A stretch of 33,672 nucleotides of DNA from Bacteroidota bacterium (GCA_016868835.1 VGFR01000010.1:1-33672); one strand, 5' to 3'. Counted from the stretch's first letter, positions 1 to 10,108 are shown. The notes: generated by a model not told the origin, from the letters alone. Made by a program: numbers and translations.

Positions 1-2347
1 AACATATGTCCTTCATGGCATTGTTATCAATATTCACTTCGGCAACAAGCACATTTAAGTCTCCACGTAATTCAAATTGCTGCATGAGTTCTTTCTTCAC
101 TTGCATGGCCTGCATGTGCTTCAACTGATCCAATTCCTTTTCAGTATGTGCAAGTCTATGCAACAAATCTTCAATGGCTTTGGTAATGTTCTTGTTTTTA
201 AGCAGAACACGGGCTTGCTCCAATTCTGCCTTTTCCATTGCCATCTTGTGCTCAACTGCATCGGCAGTAATGGCTTCAATTCTGCGAATACCTGCGGCAA
301 CGGCGGCTTCGGAAGAAATTTGAAAAGCGCGAATATCACTTGTTTTTTGAACGTGCGTTCCACCGCATAACTCCACACTACTTCCAAATTGAATAACCCG
401 AACAGTAGATCCGTATTTTTCTCCAAACAGCATCATAGCACCTTGCGCCTTGGCCTCGTCCATGGTTGCATTTCTATTTTCCACCAATGGCAAAGCTGCA
501 CGAATGCGTGTATTTACAAGTTGCTCCACTTGTTTCAATTCTTCATCTGTAACCTTTGCGAAATGAGAAAAGTCGAAACGTAAATACTCTGAATTAACCA
601 AAGAACCCTTTTGTTCCACATGTGTACCTAGTACTTCGCGCAGCGCCTCATGCAACAAATGCGTAACGCTGTGATTGCACTGTGAGCGTTCACGCTTCTC
701 GCGATCTACAACGGCGGTGAATGTTGCGCTCACATTCTCGGGCAGTTGTTCAACGAAATGAACGCTGAGGTTGTTTTCTTTCTTCGTATCAATAACCACT
801 ACACTTTCGTTGATGGTTTTTAAGACTCCGGTGTCTCCCACTTGTCCGCCACCTTCGGCATAGAAAGGCGTGTTGCTCAGTACCAATTGAAAACTCTCTT
901 TTCCCTTCGCCTTAATTTTTCTGTATTTCAGAATTTTCGTTTCACATTCCAGTGAATCGTATCCAACAAATGAAGATTCTCCGGCTTCCAATTCAACCCA
1001 ATCATCTGTCTCTAATTTCGTTGCATTTCTGCTTCTCTCTTTTTGTTTTTCCAACTCTTCTTCAAAGCCTTTTGAGTCAACACCAACTCCTTTTTCTGAA
1101 GCAATTAAAGATGTTAAATCGAAAGGAAATCCAAACGTATCATACAATTCGAAAACAGCCTTTCCATCTAAAACTGAAACTCCCTTGCTCAGATGCTCAT
1201 CTAACAATTGAATGCCTTTATCTAAGGTTCGCAGGAAGCTCTCTTCTTCTTCCCGAATTACCCGCTTCACCAAATCTTTGTTCGACACTATTTCTGGAAA
1301 AAATGCGCCCATTTCCTGAACCAATACATCAACCAATTCAAAAATAAATGCTTCTTTACGATTCAAGAAACTGTATCCGTAACGAATGGCTCTGCGCAAG
1401 ATTCGGCGAATGACATACCCAGCTCCACTGCTTGCTGGTAACTGTCCGTCTGCAATGGTGAAAGCAACAGCGCGCACGTGATCAGCAATAACACGAATAG
1501 CAACGTCTTGTTTCGAGTCACTGCGTGTATATGCCACACCCGAAATAGTTGAGATTTGTTCAATGATTGGCGTGAAAACATCTGTGTCGTAGTTAGATGT
1601 TTTTCCTTGCAAAGCCACACAGAGTCTTTCAAAACCCATTCCGGTATCAACATGTTTATTTGGTAAAGGTTCCAAATCGCCATTTGCTTTTCTGTTGAAC
1701 TGCATGAATACGTTGTTCCAGATTTCAATCACTTGCGGATGACTCTCGTTCACCAAGGTTTTTCCATCAACAGCCTCACGTTCAGCATCTGTTCTTAAAT
1801 CGAAATGAATTTCACTGCATGGTCCACATGGACCTGTTTCGCCCATTTCCCAGAAATTATCTTTCTTATTTCCCCGAAGAATTCGGTCCTCAGGAATGCA
1901 TAATTTCCATATATCAAAAGCTTCTTGATCGAATTCCAATCCCTCTTTTTCATCTCCTTCAAACACGGTCACATACAAACGATCTTTTGGAAGTTTATAT
2001 ACCTCTGTGAGAAGTTCCCATGCCCAAGTAATAGCGTCTTGCTTGAAATAATCACCGAATGACCAATTACCCAACATTTCAAACATGGTGTGATGGTATG
2101 TATCAACCCCTACTTCTTCCAAGTCATTGTGTTTTCCACTTACACGCAGACATTTTTGTGAGTTGGCAATTCTTGCATGTTCAATAGTGCCGTGTCCAAG
2201 AAATAAATCTTTGAACTGATTCATACCTGCATTGGTGAACATTAAGGTGGGGTCACCCTTCACAACAATGGGTGCCGATGCTACAATGTGATGTTGTTTT
2301 GATTTAAAAAAATCTAAAAAAGTTTGACGTATTTCTTTGGCCTTCAT
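1..2347 (-). CDS. alaS: alanine--tRNA ligase (C-terminus cut by the window edge)
   Basis: Reverse-strand translation from the ATG at 2347 begins [54 protein letters not shown], the typical AlaRS N-terminus. The frame is open to the left edge, so it is absent from the ORF track. Confidence 0.95.
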   Translation of the reverse strand, partial: MKAKEIRQTFLDFFKSKQHHIVASAPIVVKGDPTLMFTNAGMNQFKDLFLGHGTIEHARIANSQKCLRVSGKHNDLEEVGVDTYHHTMFEMLGNWSFGDYFKQDAITWAWELLTEVYKLPKDRLYVTVFEGDEKEGLEFDQEAFDIWKLCIPEDRILRGNKKDNFWEMGETGPCGPCSEIHFDLRTDAEREAVDGKTLVNESHPQVIEIWNNVFMQFNRKANGDLEPLPNKHVDTGMGFERLCVALQGKTSNYDTDVFTPIIEQISTISGVAYTRSDSKQDVAIRVIADHVRAVAFTIADGQLPASSGAGYVIRRILRRAIRYGYSFLNRKEAFIFELVDVLVQEMGAFFPEIVSNKDLVKRVIREEEESFLRTLDKGIQLLDEHLSKGVSVLDGKAVFELYDTFGFPFDLTSLIASEKGVGVDSKGFEEELEKQKERSRNATKLETDDWVELEAGESSFVGYDSLECETKILKYRKIKAKGKESFQLVLSNTPFYAEGGGQVGDTGVLKTINESVVVIDTKKENNLSVHFVEQLPENVSATFTAVVDREKRERSQCNHSVTHLLHEALREVLGTHVEQKGSLVNSEYLRFDFSHFAKVTDEELKQVEQLVNTRIRAALPLVENRNATMDEAKAQGAMMLFGEKYGSTVRVIQFGSSVELCGGTHVQKTSDIRAFQISSEAAVAAGIRRIEAITADAVEHKMAMEKAELEQARVLLKNKNITKAIEDLLHRLAHTEKELDQLKHMQAMQVKKELMQQFELRGDLNVLVAEVNIDNNAMKDIC

Positions 2348-2411
2348 GATTTGGCAAATTTAGTTAGGGAAGGCTCAAGTGAAAGCTACATTCTGTTGTA
2401 AATTCGCTTTT

Positions 2412-3371
2412 GTGCGTAAAGACAAATCGAAATATCGGTTCAACCCCATTACTCTCGACTATGAGGCCATTACATATACCATTCGAGATTATTCTTGGAT
2501 TGTAGTCCGTTATCTGCTCGCCGGTGTGGTTTTAGGGGGAATTGGAATTGTCTTATACGCGTCTTTTTTTAAAGATCCAGAGACCACCAACCTCGAGAAA
2601 AAAATTGACTATTTGGAAGATCAAATCAAGGTCTACAACCAGAAATTAGATACCCTTGAAATTTTCGCTGAGGAACTTGAAAAGCGCGATGAGACCGTGT
2701 ATAGATCCATTTTTGGGGCGGCCCCATACCAAAGAAAATTCTCTGGCTTCGTTCCCAATGCCACCAATGACTTCAGTACTGATGAAGACATTTTAGAAAC
2801 TCAATACCGCATACGTAGACTTCAAGAAATGTTCGTTTCTCAGAGCAAATCATACGAAGAGATTTATCAACTTGCCAGAAATCAAGGCGAAATGCTCAAT
2901 TCAATACCGGCTATACAACCTGTTTCGAACCAAGACTTAGAACGCATTTCATCTGGTTTTGGATACCGTATTCACCCCATATACAAAGTTGCAAAATTGC
3001 ATACAGGATTGGATTTCGCTGCCGATATTGGAACTGAAATATATGCCTCTGGTGATGGTGTTATAGAGCAGGTTGAGAGCGTACTTACTGGTTATGGCAA
3101 CAATGTTATTATTAACCACGGTTATGGCTATCAGACACTTTATGGCCACATGAGTAAAATACTGTGCGTCCAAGGTCAACAAGTAAAAAGAGGACAGTTA
3201 ATAGGACTAGTTGGAAACACCGGAGCATCAACAGGACCGCACTTGCACTACGAAGTTTGGCGAAATGGTGAAAAAGTGGATCCTGCGTTTTATTTTTACA
3301 ACGATATTACACCTGAACAATATGAAGAGGTGTTGCAAAGGGCAGCCAATGCAACACAAAGCTTCGACTAA
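2412..3371 (+). CDS. M23 family metallopeptidase with N-terminal TM segment and coiled coil
   Basis: HTGLDFAADIGTEIYASGDGVI...LYGHMS...GNTGASTGPHLHYEVW is the LytM/M23 motif set. The ORF track starts at GTG 2379; the in-frame GTG at 2412 (VRKDKSKYRFNP) fits family N-termini and leaves more room for the divergent alaS. Confidence 0.88.
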   Translation: MRKDKSKYRFNPITLDYEAITYTIRDYSWIVVRYLLAGVVLGGIGIVLYASFFKDPETTNLEKKIDYLEDQIKVYNQKLDTLEIFAEELEKRDETVYRSIFGAAPYQRKFSGFVPNATNDFSTDEDILETQYRIRRLQEMFVSQSKSYEEIYQLARNQGEMLNSIPAIQPVSNQDLERISSGFGYRIHPIYKVAKLHTGLDFAADIGTEIYASGDGVIEQVESVLTGYGNNVIINHGYGYQTLYGHMSKILCVQGQQVKRGQLIGLVGNTGASTGPHLHYEVWRNGEKVDPAFYFYNDITPEQYEEVLQRAANATQSFD

Positions 3372-3379
3372 TTACTGCT

Positions 3380-3712
3380 ATGTCTAAGACTTTCGAAATG
3401 GAAAAAATTTATTTCAGCATCTCAGAAGTTGCTGAAATGTTTGACGTGAACGCATCGCTATTGCGTTTTTGGGAGAAAGAATTTCCACAATTGCAACCCA
3501 GAAAAAACAGTAAGGGTAACCGCATTTACACCAAAAAAGACATTGAGCTATTCAAACGTATTCATGAATTGGTTCGTGTGAAGGGCTTCACCTTAGAGGG
3601 AGCAAAAAATGCGCTTCGCACCAAATCAAATGCAGAAGAAGAAGCTCCGAACTTACAAGCAAAACTGTTGCAGATTCGCACTGAGCTTGTGAGTATTGCC
3701 AGCGCTCTTTAA
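3380..3712 (+). CDS. MerR family transcriptional regulator
   Basis: YFSISEVAEMFDVNASLLRFWEKEFPQLQPRKNSKGNRIYTKKDIELFKRIHEL is a MerR winged-helix domain. It lies just downstream of the M23 gene. Confidence 0.9.
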   Translation: MSKTFEMEKIYFSISEVAEMFDVNASLLRFWEKEFPQLQPRKNSKGNRIYTKKDIELFKRIHELVRVKGFTLEGAKNALRTKSNAEEEAPNLQAKLLQIRTELVSIASAL

Positions 3713-4587
3713 TTCAAATAAAGAAAGTAAACAAAGCACGCTCCCCACAAAAGAAGCGCTGAAATCATTACCGGATCCTTCGTAGCTATCTTCACCGGTG
3801 AAGCCGATTTTTTCTCAATGAAAACAAGGGCAAAGTAGCGCAATACACCAAGTATTACGGGTAAAATAGAAATATAGAAATACGCTGTATTGAATTGTTT
3901 CGCTACTTCGGTATCAACTGCATACTGCATGTAACACACGGTAGATAAGGTCATGACAAACACAATGGCGTTTCTGGTAAATTCCATGTTGTACTTCGAA
4001 CCACGCAATTGATCGGCACCGGCAGATTTCTTTTCTAACAAAACCAAATCATCATACCGCTTTCCAAGAACCAATCCCAGAGCCAAAAGAAAGGACATAA
4101 TAAACAACCATTTGGAAGTAATTATATCACTTGCTTCGCCACCTGCTGCAATGCGCAGAACAAATCCAAAAGCAACAACCAACACATCGACAATGGCAAT
4201 TTTCTTAAGTCCAAAACTATATGCAAGGTTTAAGAATAAATACAGCGTAAGTATCCACGTTTCAGATGGAGGCATGTAAAACATACATGCAAAAACAACA
4301 AGAACTAAAAAGAGAATGAGGCCTAGTGCGGCATTCAACGATAGTTGTCCCGACGCAATGGGCCTATACTTCTTGGTAGGATGTACACGATCTGAAGGAA
4401 TATCTGACAAGTCATTGATAATATAAACCACACTACTGAGGGCACAAAATGAAATGAAGGTTAACCATATCTCTTTTGCAGATAGGGTTTCAACAATAGC
4501 GCCTCCAAAAAAGGCAGGAAGGAAAATAAACAGATTCTTCACATAATGAGAAGGACGAAGTGTAGCTATAAGACTGTTTATTTTCAT
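3709..4587 (-). CDS. UbiA-family prenyltransferase, decaprenyl-phosphate phosphoribosyltransferase-like
   Basis: RPSHYVKNLFIFLPAFFGG...INDLSDIPSDRVHPTKKYRPIASG...RYDDLVLLE shows UbiA Asp-rich motifs and multiple TM segments. Confidence 0.85.
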   Translation of the reverse strand: MKINSLIATLRPSHYVKNLFIFLPAFFGGAIVETLSAKEIWLTFISFCALSSVVYIINDLSDIPSDRVHPTKKYRPIASGQLSLNAALGLILFLVLVVFACMFYMPPSETWILTLYLFLNLAYSFGLKKIAIVDVLVVAFGFVLRIAAGGEASDIITSKWLFIMSFLLALGLVLGKRYDDLVLLEKKSAGADQLRGSKYNMEFTRNAIVFVMTLSTVCYMQYAVDTEVAKQFNTAYFYISILPVILGVLRYFALVFIEKKSASPVKIATKDPVMISALLLWGACFVYFLYLN

Positions 4588-4605
4588 GACAGCTCCGAAA
4601 TTACA

Positions 4606-6231
4606 TCAATTCAATTCATATACATAGAGGTCACCAAAAGAATTAAAATTTGGAATTCTCCCCTTCAAATGCACATGTTCATCTTTCTCCAATTCATACG
4701 CTGAGAAAATATAACTCAATTGCAGCATTTTCGCTTTTTCCCAATTCAATACAATTCGATGTTGGGCATGGGTAGGAACAACCAATTTACTTCCCCAACT
4801 TTGAATGTTTTCAGCATACGATTTATTGAACTCAAGCGCAGGAGCAATCAATTCCATGAATTGGTGCTTCAATGTAACCGGATAATTCGTGTGGTACCCG
4901 TCTATAGTTGAATATCCTAAAAATACACCTACCGCTGGATCTATTCCATAATGTAGAACACGCTTCGTATGGTTGGGTTCAGCAAGCACATAGAGTTCAT
5001 TGCACTTATTTACTCCGTAATAGGTGTCCCACTTTTCAACATGCTCTGAATGTTTTTTTCCCGTTACATTCGATAACCATTCTTCATTTTTTGCTAACGC
5101 GAAAATGCAGAATCCAAACGCTCCGCAGAGAGCCAAGTATTGCTTCCACGGCCGATCAGATCGCGATGCATAGAAATAGCATAGTATCCAAGCCACGGCA
5201 TATAGGAAATAAAAACGATCCAATTGAAACGCTTTCAAAAACGGTATCGCATTTCTTACATTTAAGGCATAGAGCGATTTATACCATGCCGCAAAAAATG
5301 CCGCTCCAATAATTCCAACAAGGAGCAACCAAAACTTTCTATCATGTACCCCATTTTTCCAATTGATGATACCGAAGATTGGAATAAACAACAAAAGTGG
5401 CAAATGCTCAGAGGGTGCATGATATTGTCCATTCATAAACAGGTCAAAGGCAGCATGTAACATGGGTTTAAATGCAAAGCCGCTGAGCACCCATTCCGTC
5501 CGATGTGAAACAAATTGACTGTCTGTCAAAAATTGAACAAAAAGTCCAATGTCTGATAAAACCAAGGTTAGCGTCAGTACCACTATGGACAACAACATGC
5601 GCCATTTGCCATTTTCATTGCGAACAAGCATCCACAACAGGTATCCACCGAAAAGCGCTAACAATGCAAAACCACCAAGTACGAAACTACTGGCAAGACC
5701 GTAGAAAAGTAGGAGGCCAAAATTCAAAAGAACCTTTTCGTTTTTTTTAATGCGAAGCAATGCCAATAAGGCCAAAGGAAGGCCCGGTATGGCTAATCCG
5801 TGAATTGCATAAAACGGTAACATGGCGAATCCAATGCTTAAAAATCCAATTGAAAGCTTACGCATCATTGTATTCTCCTGCGTGCTCAATGTTTTCAAAA
5901 GCAACATCATGCCCGTGAATGCAACAATCCGAACACCAATAACCAAAATGAACATGGCCCATGATGCTGGTAATAAGAAAAATAACCAAGAAATTAAATT
6001 GAACGGACTATTGGTATACGCGTTTTTCGGTATGTCACCCATGTAACCCGCAACAACTGACTGATTCGACAATTGGAAAAAAAGTCCCTCTTTCGCCGGT
6101 TGTGTTTTAAAAATAATTTCAGAGTCTAAATTGTCATGGATTATATAAAATGAATTGGAAAGCTGCATGCACCCCAATCCCATGATCAAGAGAAACACCA
6201 AAGCAATGACCCATTCCAATTTTATTTTCAT
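4606..6231 (-). CDS. multi-pass membrane protein, possibly DUF6044/GT-C-like
   Basis: Long hydrophobic ORF with many TM segments. YIIHDNLDSE after the first TM resembles GT-C/DUF6044-type first-loop acidic motifs. The start is probably MKIKLEWV at 6231 rather than the track start 6264. Confidence 0.65.
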   Translation of the reverse strand: MKIKLEWVIALVFLLIMGLGCMQLSNSFYIIHDNLDSEIIFKTQPAKEGLFFQLSNQSVVAGYMGDIPKNAYTNSPFNLISWLFFLLPASWAMFILVIGVRIVAFTGMMLLLKTLSTQENTMMRKLSIGFLSIGFAMLPFYAIHGLAIPGLPLALLALLRIKKNEKVLLNFGLLLFYGLASSFVLGGFALLALFGGYLLWMLVRNENGKWRMLLSIVVLTLTLVLSDIGLFVQFLTDSQFVSHRTEWVLSGFAFKPMLHAAFDLFMNGQYHAPSEHLPLLLFIPIFGIINWKNGVHDRKFWLLLVGIIGAAFFAAWYKSLYALNVRNAIPFLKAFQLDRFYFLYAVAWILCYFYASRSDRPWKQYLALCGAFGFCIFALAKNEEWLSNVTGKKHSEHVEKWDTYYGVNKCNELYVLAEPNHTKRVLHYGIDPAVGVFLGYSTIDGYHTNYPVTLKHQFMELIAPALEFNKSYAENIQSWGSKLVVPTHAQHRIVLNWEKAKMLQLSYIFSAYELEKDEHVHLKGRIPNFNSFGDLYVYELN

Positions 6232-6827
6232 GACACCAAATTGATTTGATTCCCATTCACCCAATATCCAAGACTTACCTCGCGTAGTATGTATAAATCA
6301 GATTTTTCATTTCCAAAAGCGATGGTCTCACATTTGGAAAAATCGCAATACGCTTTTGCCAACTTCAATTTTTCTTTCCCTTTAACATTTCTTTCAACTT
6401 CAAATCCAGAGAAAATTTGGTTGGAATACACGGCAGGTGTAGCCATGCACACATAACCATTACTTTCACAAAATGGTCGAATCCAAAGATCTAATGATGC
6501 AGAGAGAATGACAATCTCGGCCTTGTTGGCCTGGTACTCCGCAATTCGAGTTACGACCTTAGAATTCAATTTTTCTTGCAGCAGGGGAATGAACTTTTGC
6601 GCCACTTGATGCAGTTCTAATTCGGATTTATGTTGCAATAAGCGCTTCATCCATTTGTTTTTCACCTTAGCCTTGTTCGATGAAAATAGGTATTCAGGAA
6701 AAAGTAAAATAAAGGAGGTATATGTTCTCCATTTTCCAACCGAAAAAATTAAAAAATCCAACAGCGAATCGCGTTGGTACAGGGTTCCATCGAAGTCAAC
6801 AAATACAATGGTTTTTTGGCTAGGCAT
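6228..6827 (-). CDS. HAD-superfamily hydrolase, subfamily IB (PSP-like phosphatase)
   Basis: MPSQKTIVFVDFDGTLYQRDSLLDF (DxDGT), ILSASLDLWIRPF (motif II) and FGNEKSDLYIL (motif III/IV-like). Overlaps the start of the downstream membrane protein by 4 nt. Confidence 0.85.
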   Translation of the reverse strand: MPSQKTIVFVDFDGTLYQRDSLLDFLIFSVGKWRTYTSFILLFPEYLFSSNKAKVKNKWMKRLLQHKSELELHQVAQKFIPLLQEKLNSKVVTRIAEYQANKAEIVILSASLDLWIRPFCESNGYVCMATPAVYSNQIFSGFEVERNVKGKEKLKLAKAYCDFSKCETIAFGNEKSDLYILREVSLGYWVNGNQINLVS

Positions 6828-6885
6828 ATAATCTGTTGGGAAGATAAAAAAATAAACAATTCGACCCCCATCTTGTTTGAGAAGT

Positions 6886-8133
6886 ATGGCACGCATTCTC
6901 TATTGGTTCCGCAATACGCTGCGAGTAGAAGATCTACTTCCCTTTCAGCCTGAACCAGACGACACGCTGTTTGGTTGTTATGTTCTAGATGAACGTAACA
7001 CCTCCTCCACGCCCATTGAAAAAATGCGCATGGGTCCAAAAAGGAAAGATTTTTTACTGAATGGACTTCACATCTTGAATCAAGAGATGGTTCGTTTGGG
7101 TGGAAATCTCATTTTTAAAGAAGGAAATGTGGTGAAGCAAATTCTTCAACTTGTCACTGAGTTGCGCATTGATACCTTCATATACAACGAAGAACTGGGA
7201 ACAGAAGAAATAAACGATTCCATGCGCATTCATCTTGCCTTGCAAATACGTGGTGTTCGTGTTGCTAAAACGCAATTGAATTATTTTTCTTCCTTCCCAG
7301 ATGTACCCTTTGATATTGTAGACACTCCCAAAATATTTACTGTTTTCAGAAAGAAGTTGGAACAGCACGGAGCCTTTCAAATGCAACCCCATTTTTCACC
7401 ACAAAAATGGGATGCTCATGCAAGTGATCCCATTCCACATGCCAGCCATGATTCTGTATTTGAAAGTGGTTGTATAGCCGGAAAAAAACGTGTGCTGTCA
7501 TACATTCATGAAACACAACTGGCGAGAACTTACAAGGAAACGAGGAATGAACTTTTGGGAATGGATTTCAGTACCAAATTCAGTCCTTACCTTGCTTTTG
7601 GATTCATTTCACCTGTTCAGATCCATCAAGAACTTGTTCTTCATGAACAAGAATTCGGTGAAAACGATAGCACCTATTGGATCAAATTTGAATTGCTCTG
7701 GCGCGACTTTTTCCGCTATGTATTTCTTCAGCATGAATCGAAAATTTTCCAAGCATCGGGCATCGGAAACAAATCAAACACCCCACGTGAAGATTTTGCC
7801 CTTTTTGAAAAATGGAGAACGGGGAAAACGGGCGATGATTTCGTAGATGCAAACATGATTGAACTGCTGCAAACCGGATACATGAGCAACAGAGGAAGAC
7901 AAAACGTTGCAAGTTTCTTGGTGCATCAATACCAGATAGATTGGCGTTGGGGTGCATGGTGGTTCGAACACCAACTGGTAGACTATGATGTCTGCAGCAA
8001 TTGGGGCAATTGGCTTTATCTAGCCGGCGTTGGAAACGACCCCAGAGAAAATAGAGTATTCAATACACAAAAACAAGCGAGAGACTATGACCCGCAGGGA
8101 AAATACAGAGCTTATTGGCTCGAAAAAAGATAA
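6886..8133 (+). CDS. cryptochrome/photolyase, DASH family
   Basis: ILYWFRNTLRVEDLLPF N-terminal photolyase domain; LLWRDFFRYVF, NRGRQNVASFLVHQYQIDWRWGAWWFEHQLVDYDVCSNWGNWLYLAGVGNDPRENRVFNTQKQARDYDPQGKYRAYWL is the Cry-DASH FAD-binding signature. Confidence 0.93.
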   Translation: MARILYWFRNTLRVEDLLPFQPEPDDTLFGCYVLDERNTSSTPIEKMRMGPKRKDFLLNGLHILNQEMVRLGGNLIFKEGNVVKQILQLVTELRIDTFIYNEELGTEEINDSMRIHLALQIRGVRVAKTQLNYFSSFPDVPFDIVDTPKIFTVFRKKLEQHGAFQMQPHFSPQKWDAHASDPIPHASHDSVFESGCIAGKKRVLSYIHETQLARTYKETRNELLGMDFSTKFSPYLAFGFISPVQIHQELVLHEQEFGENDSTYWIKFELLWRDFFRYVFLQHESKIFQASGIGNKSNTPREDFALFEKWRTGKTGDDFVDANMIELLQTGYMSNRGRQNVASFLVHQYQIDWRWGAWWFEHQLVDYDVCSNWGNWLYLAGVGNDPRENRVFNTQKQARDYDPQGKYRAYWLEKR

Positions 8134-8413
8134 ACTTCGTACAGAAGAAATAGACCGCATTGTTGAAATGGCCTGGGAAGACAGAACCCCATTCGATGCC
8201 ATTTTACTTCAATTTGGTATAAGTGAATCTGAAGTTATTGAACTCATGCGAAAAGAAATGAAACCTTCCTCCTTTCGCATGTGGCGCGAGCGGGTGCAGG
8301 GAAGGGCTACGAAGCATGCCAAAAAAAGAACATCAGATTTAAATGAAGACGCCCGATTCAAATGCACAAGACAGCGTAGTATTTCCAACAATAAAATTTC
8401 AAAACGGAAATGA
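8087..8413 (+). CDS. TIGR03643 / DUF2805 family protein
   Basis: LRTEEIDRIVEMAWEDRTPFDAILLQFGISESEVIELMRKEMKPSSFRMWRERVQGRATKHAKKR matches the family as I know it. Internal start MTRRENTEL at 8087 overlaps the end of the Cry-DASH gene. Confidence 0.8.
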   Translation: MTRRENTELIGSKKDKLRTEEIDRIVEMAWEDRTPFDAILLQFGISESEVIELMRKEMKPSSFRMWRERVQGRATKHAKKRTSDLNEDARFKCTRQRSISNNKISKRK

Positions 8414-9861
8414 AAATTGGACTCGTTTTTCCACATCAATTATTCGAACACCACGAATTGTTTGAACGTTCTGATGTTGTTCTTCTCATTGAAGAACCCC
8501 TCTTTTTCTCTCAATACCGCTTCCATAAGAAAAAAATTATCCTGCATCGAGCAAGCATGAAAGCTTTTCTTGACGAGCAGTCTAGAACATATTCCAACTG
8601 GAAATACCTTTCAAACGACGAAGCAACTTCTCTTCACATTGAAAATGAATTAAAATCATTTGGGGCGAAAGAATTGCTTTGGATTGACACCGTTGATTTC
8701 AACCTGGAAAAAAAAATAAACAAATGGGTACAGCAATTAAATCTTGCGACCCAACGATTCGATTCGCCGAATTTTTACAATACCGTAGACGAGTTGAAAG
8801 CATACTTCAACAAGAAAAAATTCTTCTTGAATGATTTTTACATTCACGAAAGAAAGAAGCGCAAAATTTTGCTTGAAGCCAATGAAGAACCTGTTGGAGG
8901 CAAATGGACTTTCGATTCAGATAACCGTGCAAAAGCTCCCAAAGGCATGGCATTTCCTAAGCCTTATGCGGCGCAAATAAACAACTATGTTCTCGAAGCA
9001 ACACACTATGTAGAAACGCATTTCGCCTCGCATGTAGGCACTTGTACAAACTTCACGTATGCCGTAACACGTGGTGAAGCCAGAGCAGCTTTGCAGTATT
9101 TCGTTCAAAATAAAATAAAAGAATACGGAACGTATCAAGATGCCATTGTACCCGGCGAAGCTTGGTTATTTCATTCTGTCATTTCACCATACCTTAACAT
9201 TGGTTTACTAACTCCGCAAGAGTGCATTTCAGCGGTATTGGTTTCAGGCGCAGAAATAAACAATGTTGAGGGTTTTATTCGACAAATCTTAGGTTGGCGC
9301 GAATTTATTCGTGCGGTGTATGTTTTGAAAGGTGTGCAAGAACGCAACTCAAATTTCTTCGATCATTATCGGAAATTACCTGCTGGCTTTTGGGAGGGAG
9401 AAACTGGCATACGTCCTCTCGACGATTGCCTAAATGGTTTGCGCGAAAACGCCTACTCGCATCACATTGAGCGATTGATGTTGTTGGGGAATTTCATGCT
9501 ATTGAGCGAAGTTCATCCGCATGAAGTGTACGAATGGTTCATGACCTATTACATTGATGCATATGATTGGGTCATGGTACCAAATGTGTATGGCATGTCG
9601 CAGTTTGCAGACGGTGGACTCATGAGTACGAAGCCATACATGAGCGGATCAAACTACATTTTCAAAATGAGTCATTACAAAAAGGGCGAACCGTGGGAGA
9701 AAATCTGGGACGCTCTCTTCTGGAATTTCATTCATAGAAATACTCCTTTTCTAGCGAAAAACTATAGACTAAGTATGATGGTCGCTTTGTGGAATAAAAT
9801 GGTCGAGCAAAAAAAACAAGGGCACTTGGCCCTTGCTCAATCTTTTTTGAATGCGAATTAA
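8410..9861 (+). CDS. cryptochrome/photolyase family protein, FeS-BCP/PhrB-like clade
   Basis: N-terminus MKIGLVFPHQLFEHHELFERSDVVLLIEEPLFF; C-terminal AYSHHIERLMLLGNFMLLSEVHPHEVYEWFMTYYIDAYDWVMVPNVYGMSQFADGGLMSTKPYMSGSNYI is the FeS-BCP FAD domain. ATGA overlap with the preceding gene. Confidence 0.9.
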   Translation: MKIGLVFPHQLFEHHELFERSDVVLLIEEPLFFSQYRFHKKKIILHRASMKAFLDEQSRTYSNWKYLSNDEATSLHIENELKSFGAKELLWIDTVDFNLEKKINKWVQQLNLATQRFDSPNFYNTVDELKAYFNKKKFFLNDFYIHERKKRKILLEANEEPVGGKWTFDSDNRAKAPKGMAFPKPYAAQINNYVLEATHYVETHFASHVGTCTNFTYAVTRGEARAALQYFVQNKIKEYGTYQDAIVPGEAWLFHSVISPYLNIGLLTPQECISAVLVSGAEINNVEGFIRQILGWREFIRAVYVLKGVQERNSNFFDHYRKLPAGFWEGETGIRPLDDCLNGLRENAYSHHIERLMLLGNFMLLSEVHPHEVYEWFMTYYIDAYDWVMVPNVYGMSQFADGGLMSTKPYMSGSNYIFKMSHYKKGEPWEKIWDALFWNFIHRNTPFLAKNYRLSMMVALWNKMVEQKKQGHLALAQSFLNAN

Positions 9862-10013
9862 GATCCGCAGTACAAGCAACCGTCGCCTGACTCTTCCATT
9901 TCACCGTTGCCGTTAACAAGTCTGTTCACTTCGGCCTCAATTTGTGCTTCTGTCCAAGTTGGATTCACAGCCTTGATTCTGGCTTTTAAAAATAGATTTT
10001 CGTTGGTTTGCAT
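9858..10013 (-). CDS. 51-aa small protein with C-terminal CxxC (hypothetical)
   Basis: Manual reverse-strand translation: MQTNENLFLKARIKAVNPTWTEAQIEAEVNRLVNGNGEMEESGDGCLYCGS*. Below the ORF-track size cutoff. Its stop shares a TTAA with the convergent photolyase stop. Confidence 0.55.
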   Translation of the reverse strand: MQTNENLFLKARIKAVNPTWTEAQIEAEVNRLVNGNGEMEESGDGCLYCGS

Positions 10014-10108
10014 AATGGGTTTGTTTTGGTAGTGGGAAGTTACAAAGGTGTATTTGAAGCCCCCATGAAGTTGTGCGAACTTACTAACAACAAAAAGTTT
10101 ACGGCTGC

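Noticed and set aside
77-2010. Several ORFs of 60-130 aa on both strands (77-370, 121-426, 389-583, 952-1347, 1363-1728, 1819-2010)
   Set aside because: They are antisense or out-of-frame shadows of the partial alaS gene, which the ORF track misses because it is open at the window edge.
7054-7392. 112-aa minus-strand ORF opposite Cry-DASH
   Set aside because: Antisense to a well-conserved coding frame; composition looks like shadow translation.
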